Source: Magnolia sinica (Eukaryota > Streptophyta > Magnoliopsida > Magnoliales > Magnoliaceae). Taken from it: a DNA stretch of 64,000 bases. This document shows, piece by piece, positions 53,519 to 61,690 of the stretch. Location of the stretch: NCBI RefSeq assembly GCF_029962835.1, contig NC_080591.1, positions 38,509,501 through 38,573,500 on the forward strand, written 5' to 3'. A program made the position numbers and the translations under genes. Numbering within the stretch: the first letter of the stretch is position 1; each line of letters begins with the position of its first letter. Under the pieces are notes generated by a model, which saw nothing but the letters and a program-made list of their open reading frames with translations, was not told the origin of the DNA and searched no databases.

Positions 53519-54671
53519 ATGATTATCGGGGGCATCCTCTACAAGCGATCCTTTAATCAAGTCCTCTGTTGCGTGAACGAAACAGAAGCAGCACAGATCA
53601 TGTCAGAAATCCACGAAGGACTATGCGACCCACATATGAACGGACATATGATGGCAAAGAAGATCTTACGGCTTGGTTACTATTGGCTAACGATGGATAT
53701 AGATTGCTGCAAACAGGACTGAAAATGCTTCAAGTGTCAGGAGCACACGAATCAGATCCATGTGCCTGCTTCTGAACTCTACAACCTGACGACACCATGA
53801 CCCTTCTCTATATGAGGACTCGACATCATCGGTAAAGTTAATCACAAAGCTTCAAATGGTCATGAGTACATTCTGGTGGCGGTAGATTACTTCACCAAAT
53901 GGATAGAGGCAGCATCCTACACCACCATCGCAGCATCACACGTGGTCAAGTTCATGAAGAACAACATCATCAGCCAGTACGGGGTTCCCCATGCCATTAT
54001 TACAGATAACAGGACTCCGCTCATCAATAAGAGGATGGATGATTTCCTCGACAAATTCAAGATTCAATGTCATTGGTCAAGTCCCTACCGTCCTCAAATG
54101 AATGGTGGGGTCGAAGCTGTAAACAAGACTACATCCGTATATTAGAGAAAATGGTTAAAACGTATTGCGACTGGTCGGGAATGCTCTCATATTCACTCTG
54201 GGCTTATCGGATGTCTGTACGGTCTGCTACATGTGCAACTCCATATGAACTCGCATACGGAATGCAAGCATTGCTGCCAGTCAAAATCAAAATCTCATCA
54301 CTCTGGATATTGTTAGAAAGCGAAGTCGAGGAATACGAGTGGCAACAAGGTACGATCAACTGCATCTGGCAGATGAAAAGTGCATGCGTGCGCTAACTCA
54401 CTTGTAATGCTACCAAAGAAGGATCGCCAGGGCCTACAACAAGAGGGTCCGAAAGAGAAGTTTCAAAGTCGGTGACATGGTTATGAAGCGTATCCTACTG
54501 CCGCACTTGTCAAATTCCGAAGGAAAGTTCAAACCCTCGTAGGATGGACCACTGATCATTCGGGAGATACTTCCAGGAGGTACTCTTCGGCTCACCAGTC
54601 TGAGAGGAGAAGATCTTCCCGAGCTCATTAACGCCGACAACATGATGATCTATCACGGTAACTATACCTAA
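53519..54671 (+). pseudogene. Integrase of pol
   Basis: A zinc-binding HHCC-like part (EIHEGLCDPHMNGHMMAKKI ... CFKCQEH) is followed by the catalytic core with GLDIIG, VDYFTKWIEA, ITDNRTP and GGVEAVNK, then WAYRMSVRSATCATPYELAY in a shifted frame. The C-terminal part has RAYNKRVRKRSFKVGDMV and ends at GNYT-stop near 54671. Stops in the core lie at Trp positions (for example before PFSI and GLDII). Confidence 0.82.
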
Positions 54672-55656
54672 CCTTATCAATGATTACAATCACAAAGCTG
54701 TACCCATTACTTCTCCCAGATCAACAATATATATATATATATATGTTTGTCATTTCCCCCAAAAAAAACACAAAAAGAAGAAGAAATAAAGAAAGAGAAA
54801 AAAGAGGAAAATCCTAAAAAGAAGACAAAAAGGGAGAAGAAAATAAGATCATCAAATAACTTACGATTGTGATCCAAGACAAGGATCGGAGGGTAACCAT
54901 TCAGCCGGCTATGAAGGAAACCTCTTCGTCTCTTCCGACACTTCAAATAAAAACAAAAAAAAGAAAAGAAACATGTCTAAGCAAAAGGGCGAGTTGAAAA
55001 CTTGAAAGGGCGGCTCGAGTAAAAATAGCGGGCATGTATCGAATTAGGTGAAAACCTTAAAAGGCGCCAAGGGTAAAAACAACACAGTTACCAAGGGGCA
55101 GGTAAGATCAAAAACCCGAGACGTAGTGAAAATCCAAAAGAACACTACGGGCAAAAATGACGGAAAAAGTCAGTCGGAGTGGAAACCCGAAAGGGCGATG
55201 CGGGCAAAAATGGTTAACAAATAAAAATATAAAAATATAAAAGTGCAGGTACAGAAGAAGCCGAGGTAACAAGTGCAACAACGAGATATAAGGAAAGGAC
55301 CAACTTCGGATCAATATTCTATCAGACTTTGCTCAAATCCAAATGACATGATCTTGGACACACTCTCAGGGGACTAAGATCTCTAGCACACAACCCAGAC
55401 TACTAAATGCAACATGGGTTGAGCTTAATATTCTGATCCCAATCATCCAAAAGCACAAATCCAAACCTGAGCTAGCAGAAGTTTTGACACACAAAAATAT
55501 TCTTTCCTGTCAAAAGTCTTTTACATCATTTGTCTTTTTACTGGCAAAAAAATACAAAAAATATATCCATCCATACAGGACAAGCAGCTGGTCAAAATCA
55601 GAGACCCCAGGTAAGCTCCTATCCCTCATACATCGACAATCTCTACCTGAGTCGCT
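54672..55656 (+). other. Post-pol spacer with purine tract
   Basis: Non-coding: (TA)n at 54728-54744, a purine-rich tract at about 54770-54850, then near-repeats such as aaacttgaaagggcggctcg, gaaaccttaaaaggcgcc and gaaacccgaaagggcgatgc with gggcaaaaatgg (about 54985-55210), each some 50-60 bp apart. Such gaaaaccc...gggcaaaa units are common after pol in Tat elements. Confidence 0.5.
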
Positions 55657-57280
55657 CTACCTCCATACGCAGGTAGAAGACCTCATCCCTATCCAGGCGA
55701 TGCGTAGCAAGCATGCCCTCATCATACCGCCTCCCCACTGCCAATCGGCGGGCCATATCCTCATAGGAATGGCGAAGAATGACAATCTCATATATGAGAT
55801 GGCCACGTGTCGCGATGAGAAACTACGGATCAATGAAGGGCCGCTCCTCGAATGCCTCCAACGAATCATCAACACATGAGGAGGATGAAGCATTGTCGCT
55901 AACCATGTCTCGATCATCAGCCTTGTCCCTCAAGTGCCAACTAGGGACCCGATGATAAAGCGATTGCTTCGCCACCCATCGCTGGTATGACACTGTCGCT
56001 AAAGGAGGAGCCCAACACTCGAACTCTAAAGCCGCCGCATCCAAAGAACCCTTCCAAAAAATCTAGACTCATCGATACAGAACGATCAAGCCGGAAGGAA
56101 GAGGAGCACGTCCAAATCTAGAAAAAGGCAAAGTCAGGAACATCTTGCCAAAAGCCAAACTACTGGAGAAAATGAGTAGGGTGATAAGAGCAGTATCCTC
56201 GGAGGCCCAGTAACAGCAGAGGAGTGCGAGCAGCACTACAGATCAAAGGAGTACGACAGAGCCATGGAGCCTCCCAGCTAATCTCCCATCCTCGGAACTG
56301 AGAAAGCATACGATAGTAAAGTGACTCAGTGACCTCTGCACCAAGGGGAAGGCCATCAAGTGATAAGGACAGCACGTCGTCACGACGGGAATCAGGCCAC
56401 AAAAGCAGAGGGGCCATATAAATGTGCTCCCATAACCATACTTGGAAAAAGGCACAAGTGGGGCTCAAGTCGCAAGCAGATAACAAAAGCAGAGGAAAGG
56501 AAAAAGGACCGAAGTGAGAAGTACCTGAAGGAACGAACAACAGCCTCAGAGGATATGAGTGTGACCAAGAGAGCACTCGGTCAAGCCCAGAAAGAGCTCC
56601 GCCAGCACCACAAAAACAATACTTCTATGGCCTAGAACGCAGCGGAACACATCCAGAAGAACTGCCAATGAGGACTGCCGCCAGCCTGAGAAGAGCAGCT
56701 CAGCTAGGACATAAAATATTAGTGCGTTCAAATGCTGAAGCTGGAGATCAGATCCAAGGCCTCCTCGAGCGGTAGAATAGTGATCATACAGAAGCTCGAG
56801 CGAAAGCTCATCGAGTCTACCCTCTACAGTGGGGAATGCGGTCGAAAATCCAAACCATGGGATAAGATCGGCAGGACGAACCGACTTAGATGAAGGGACG
56901 TAATGCTCCCGGGCGAGTGGAAGACCAGAAAAGTACGCGAACTCCTCTAAAGATAGACCCAGCTCCAAGTCATTGAAGGAAAATAGGTTCAAAGCTGGAA
57001 CCCAATCATATGATACCGCGCTCAACAGTCGCCAGTCTACGCAAACTCTGTGGAAATGAAGAACCTCTCGGAAGCCTAATGAGCCCAACTCAAAGACCTC
57101 GGACTCAGTCAGACTCTCAATCCAGATATGCAACTGCTCAGAACAGGTGTCACGTGGCTACAGCCGACAAGTCCGAACGGGCACACCCTCTACAATCTGG
57201 AACCCTGGATCCACATGCGAATCGTCGAAAATGGGCATGCCCTCGTCCAGTAGGTCTATCTTGTGCTGCATCCAAACCGT
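55657..57280 (-). pseudogene. Antisense cargo ORF 2, 3' part (unrecognised)
   Basis: The longest open part (57133-56546) has coding-like composition: EVFELGSLGFREVLHFHR, VCVDWRLLSAVSYDWVPALN, LFSFNDLELGLSLEEFAYFS, GLPLAREHYVPSSKSVRPAD. Just upstream in the same frame, ending at a TAG, is MPIFDDSHVDPGFQIVEGVP. Further pieces (WLWEHIYMAPLLLWPDSRRD near 56440; YQRWVAKQSLYHRVPSWHLR near 55960) suggest the frame continues, broken by frameshifts or small introns. It resembles the transposon-borne DUF7745/plant-mobile-domain-like N-terminal type, which I could not confirm. It is antisense to pol, in the place where Tat elements carry extra genes. Confidence 0.5.
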
Positions 57281-58700
57281 CCAGCCACTTTGAAAGCTCC
57301 TTTTATAGCATGGGCTAAAGAATGAGTCAAATCCATAGTTCAAGTGGACCCCACCATTTAAAGTAGTGGACAATGACATCCACCGTTCAAAATTTCTAAG
57401 GGGCCATAGTAGTTTCCTAATAAGTTAATATTTGCTTCCACTTCATCTATCACTATGTTAGTTTATGAACAGGTTGGATGGGAAACATATGTTTTGGTGG
57501 GCCTTAGGAATTTTAATGGTGGAGGTCATTATCACTACTTTATTTGGGTGTGGCCCATTTGATGTACATATGGGGCCCGTTGGTGTGGCCCATTTGATGT
57601 ACATAAGGCCCATGTGATTATGCCCATCTTGATGTATTTGTGGCCCATTGTTCATAGAAGTTTCGGATCATATGAAATTTGTTTTTCCTCTTCACTCCAG
57701 GTCCATATGACCTTATCAACAGATTGGATGGCCAATAAACGTTGTGGTGGGCCCCATGTGGAACCCACCAGTGATGTTTGTGTCTTATTGACGGTGAGAC
57801 CCACTAGGAGGGGTGTGTTTTAGTCACACCGTCCCCAACAGTGGACGTGGAACCCACCATGGGGCATGTGTTTTATACATGTCGTCCACCCATTTTACAG
57901 GGACAGTGAGTCCCACTACTGTTGACCTCAGTAGGGTCTATGGGACCCAGGTGCTGCTATTGCACAACCAGAGGACGCGCAGCAGCGTCCTGCTACGCTA
58001 TGCGTGATGGGTGAGAGGGGCAGGGATGTGGGTCCTAGCCGTGGGGCCCACCATGATGTGTGTTGATCATCAACACCGTGCATTTGTTGGGTCCCCTCTA
58101 ACCAGTGCCCCCCCCCCCCCCCCCCACCCACCCAAAAAAATTAGCCCTATGTGGAACTTAGGTGGCCCACACGGCAGGAAACAGTGGGATTAAACGTCTA
58201 CCATTGAAACCTTTTTGGGTTGTCACAGAAGTTTTGGATTGATATGAAATTTGTTTTTCCTCTTCATCCAGGTCTGCTTCACCTTATTAACAGATTAGAT
58301 GGCAGATTAACGTTAAGGTGGGCCCCATGTGGAACCCACTATGACATATGTGTTTTATCTATGTCGTCCAGCCATTTTAGCTGGGCTGCTGGACGGCCAG
58401 GGGACCCACCTTGAGGTATATGCTTTATCTATGTCGTCTATCCCTATGGTACATAAAGACTTATTTGATTTTGGGTTTCAAACTCAATGGACTCTAATTA
58501 AAACCTTACACATTTTGGATGAGCCCCATTGATAGCGCCTTCTTAAGATTCTCAATCAATCTTGATGTGGCTTCCCTTTTACTCTTCCAATCTTTGATGC
58601 AAATCTTCTTCAACTCCAACAATCAACTACCTTACAATTATCTTCTTATGGGGATACCAAGGTAATGGGATGGTAATGAAATTTCTTACAACTAATGGGA
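57281..58700 (+). mobile_element. Fragment related to the 4.07-kb solo LTR
   Basis: The order of phrases follows the solo LTR at 45950-46600: gacgatgggtgga/gcgtgatgggtga, catcaacaccgtgcgtttg/catcaacaccgtgcatttg, tatggaactcaggtgggcc/tgtggaacttaggtggccc, and cagattggatggccaataaa. It also holds a poly-C run (58108-58125) and an internal near-duplication (57690-57900 versus 58255-58440). It separates the two parts of the antisense ORF 2. No clean ends were found. Confidence 0.55.
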
Positions 58701-58721
58701 TAGTTGATTCCAATTGGGAAT

Positions 58722-59438
58722 TCATCTAGATGGGCATTCTAGAGGATGTCCAAAAAAAGCCTGACTTGCCCAGCGCATCCCGAAGCGTATCGTGAAAAGC
58801 TGCAACAGGCGGGCCCGAGCCTCCAACGACGGCCACGTCAGGAGCAGTCTAAAAAGTACTTGCCCAAAGAGTTGCAACGCCTGAAGTACCCCAGTAGCTG
58901 ACTGGACCGGTACCCTAATCCCCGAAAACAACAGCCTATCCCATCATGCCTCGAAATCTGCACCAAATATTTGGCCTAAGCCAGCCGCAAGAGGTCCATC
59001 ATCCACCAAATCCAAACCATCAAAATGTGACCCACCATCCATTTGAGCCGGATCCATCACATCCACAACATCCGCCATCACCACCCCATCATCCACACCA
59101 TCCAATGGTCTAACCATCCCAACATCCATAATACCTGATGGCCCACCAGGCATAGAGCCATCAAATCCATCCAAGCCACCAAACCCACCAAATGCATCAA
59201 ACCCATCAAATCCATCAAACCTATCCAATCCACCCAATCCCACCTCATGGCTACCATTAATGGTGGTAGGAGCTATGTCATAAATGGCATTAACCTCTCC
59301 AAAAGAGCCCATCACACCACCACCAACCCCCATCAACCCACCCATAAATGAGCTCTCACCATCCATAAATGAGCTCCCACCACCTACCCCTCCATCATTT
59401 ATGTTGGACCCACCAACATTCTCATCATGGCTAGACAT
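58722..59438 (-). pseudogene. Antisense cargo ORF 2, 5' part (Gly-rich)
   Basis: ATG at 59438 gives MSSHDENVGGSN and a low-complexity Gly/Asp/Met-rich protein with repeated FDGFDGFDAFGGFGGLDGFD-type segments, stop at 58944-58946. A further coding-like stretch follows to 58722 in another frame. The DNA is a repeat of catccaaacccaccaaatc-like units, so protein repetitiveness may reflect DNA slippage. I infer that it is the start of ORF 2, split from 55657-57280 by the LTR-like insertion. Confidence 0.4.
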
Positions 59439-59618
59439 AATAAGGAGAAGGGGAGAAAAGGACAAGGGAAAGAAGAGACAAAGGAGGAGGACAAAAAGGA
59501 AGAAGGAAGGAGACAAAAGAGAATGATCAGAGGTCTGGACGGAGAAAGAATAACTAGAAAGGGACTGGAGAAACGGACAGAGAAGAAGGGCTTTTGCTGG
59601 AAGAAAAGATGGATGGGG

Positions 59619-59661
59619 GCGGTAATCGGATTACCGCGAGCGGTAGTCCAAGTACTGCCGC
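59619..59661. repeat. Paired palindromes, second copy
   Basis: gcggtaatcggattaccgc is followed by ga and then gcggtagtccaagtactgcc plus gc. A further single palindrome ggtggtagtccgactaccgc lies at 59727-59747. They lie some 180-310 bp upstream of the start of antisense ORF 2, in its presumed promoter. Confidence 0.7.
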
Positions 59662-59747
59662 AGGTTCTGACATCTCTGCATCGTTACCGCATCTGATAGG
59701 ACAGAACGGGCGAAAAAAGGTCAATGGGTGGTAGTCCGACTACCGCC

Positions 59748-60022
59748 CTGACCCACAATCTCATGAGATCAAAGGTGGGACTCACATCTGGTACCCTGGA
59801 ACATTGGCCACCCCCAAAAGTGACATCAGGCAACTAAAAGCCTCATATATATATATATATATATAAGATTATACAGCTAGAGATACATGGTCACATGATA
59901 TAACAGAGTTAATTATCATCAGGTACATATTCATCTGTATCCTTCTGACGAACATGCGACCCCAGAAGTCCCCCTCCACTACCTGGAGCGTAAGCAGATT
60001 GCAAAATAGGGCCGATACCGTA
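59748..60022. other. Spacer between the antisense ORFs
   Basis: Non-coding; (AT)n at 59848-59865. It holds the expected 3' end of the plant-mobile-domain gene. Nothing else recognised. Confidence 0.4.
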
Positions 60023-61372
60023 CTACTCACACCATGAGTTGTACTCTCGCGCTAGATCAACAAACGCACTGGCATCAAAACCTTCCTGTGTAGCAGTCAA
60101 CTCCCACTCGGGAACTGACCTCCAATCAGATGGACCAGATGGTGGACTAAGTGGAACTAATGGGTGGCCAGTCAACTGCCTCCGAGATACCACTTCATTA
60201 CATGAGGATCTTCTAAGATGCGGCGTCATCGCGAAGCTTGAAAAGCCTCTTGAGCCGCAGGAATAAGTGCCGCGTTTGACCGAAAATACGATCTAGTATG
60301 GAACTGCAAAGAACAAAGAAATCAGGGACAAAAGATAAGCAAGAAGTAGATAACACAAGGCAACACAAGGCAATTACTCACATCATCAAGGACGAGGGCA
60401 TTGACATTCGACCTCCACGCGAGATCAGAAAACATGCGCGTATGACTGCGGTTGTCCTTATACCACAACATTATGCGTGGAAAAGGAGGTGAATGATCAA
60501 TCAAAGTGGGCACCAGGTGGGGAAAATGGTTAAAAAAGAAAACCTGCATGAGGCTGGAATCAGAAATTGTAATCAATTATCCCAACGGGAAGAATGCAAG
60601 ATTTGAAGGATACCTCAACGACCGGATAGAAAGCAGTCAAAGACCTGTTGATATAGCGACTGACATTCTCTAGCCCTTCATACAAGTGGGCAAGAAGGGC
60701 CGCATTCCAATTAAATGGTGTGGGGAAAGTAATGTCTACCACAAGCGTCAATAGACGGGAACTCACCAGCTCGTTCCCGTGACAGAAAATCATCGCCCCC
60801 ATAGTATACAATATTAAGGTGCGAGCCTTCACAATGGCTGTAGCCTTGGTCTTAGGAATACGCTGGGCAAAGTTCGAGGACAACCAAAGCAGCCTGAACC
60901 GATGGCCGGAAAAGTCCAAAGGATCAGGCATCATCCCGAACAGACTCATCCAATCGTCATTAGAAAGCACCGAAAGATCCTCCTCAAATGGAATAGATCC
61001 CCCGTCATATCTAAGGCCTAGCTGCATATAGATGTCATATGGGGTGATCCCCCACTCCCTAAAGGGCAAATGGAAAGTATGAGTCTCGGCGTGCCATTGC
61101 TTTGTCAAAGCAGATAAAAGAGACATGTTCGTCTTGCTCAGATGAACTCGGAACAGGCTAACAAAGGGAGTACGCTCCAATACATTAAAGAAAAGAGGCT
61201 GAGGATCATGAAACCAATCTGGCTAGTGGATCTTAACTCCAAGCCCCCTCAAGATCGCAGGAGCACTACCTTCCCGAGCCACATCAAACAAGTGTTGGCC
61301 CTCTCGGGGTACGTAACAGGGATCGACAAATTGACGAGAAGGACCGGCTTCATTCCGACCACGATGAGGCAT
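60023..61372 (-). pseudogene. Antisense plant-mobile-domain gene with introns
   Basis: Starts MPHRGRNEAGPSRQFVDPCY at 61372. After a TAG at 61223-61225, where Trp is expected, it runs on in the same frame through LSKTNMSLLSALTKQWHAET, HTFHLPFREWGITPYDIYMQ and FSGHRFRLLWLSSNF. This is the plant mobile domain (PMD, PF10536) known from MAIN/MAIL1 and from transposons. A 70-bp GT-AG intron (60544-60613) joins to VFFFNHFPHLVPTLIDHSPP, and a 78-bp GT-AG intron (60304-60381) joins to FHTRSYFRSNAALIPAAQEA. The last part has a TGA and probably a frameshift. It is antisense to the Tat pol and lies between pol and the expected 3' LTR. MAIN-type proteins act in heterochromatin silencing and genome stability; what a transposon copy does is unknown. 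Confidence 0.75.
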
Positions 61373-61419
61373 GCTGCACAAGCAAGGTTCACAAGTATCC
61401 TTCTCACCACAAAGACAAA

Positions 61420-61690
61420 AGGCCCAAGTCAAAGCCCACCACGGCCCAAGTGTTCAAGGCCCATCAAGGCCCAAGTCAAAGCCCAGAGCCAAAAGTCAAA
61501 GCCCATCAAGGCCCAAGTCCAAGCCTAAAGCTCAAGTCAATGGTCAAAGTCAAAAGCCTAAAGCTCAAGTCAATGGTCAAAGTCAAAAGTCAAAAGTCCA
61601 AGTCAATGGTCAAGTCCAAGGACAAAAGACCCAAGTCAAAGCCCACCAAGGCCCAAATGTTTAGAGCTCATCCAGGCCCATTTTCAAAAA
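61420..61690. repeat. Minisatellite of aaggcccaagtcaaagccca type
   Basis: Many copies of caaggcccaagtcaaagccc and, at about 61523-61620, of a 33-bp unit ctcaagtcaatggtcaaagt plus 13 bases. All three + frames stay open with Lys/Ser/Val-rich repeats, a sign of repetition and not coding. Confidence 0.75.

Larger units (their letters stand above)
49604..54671 (+). pseudogene. Tat retrotransposon pol (PR-RT-RH-aRH-INT)
   Basis: One reading frame runs from protease to integrase, broken by stops (49910, 51602, 52658, 53168, 53720 and others) with no frameshift until about 54120. Order: aspartic protease (LILIDNGSSLNVYP, 49680), RT (51608-52200, YVDDMIVKS), gypsy RNase H (52400-52660), archaeal-type RNase H (52920-53290, WTLFFDGAVNSKGSG), integrase zinc finger (53580-53740), DDE core (GLDIIG, ITDNRTP, GGVEAVNK) and C-terminal domain to 54671. 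A second RNase H is diagnostic of the Tat lineage. Many stops sit where TGG (Trp) or CGA (Arg) is expected, so C-to-T decay at methylated sites is likely. It is not functional. Confidence 0.88.
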
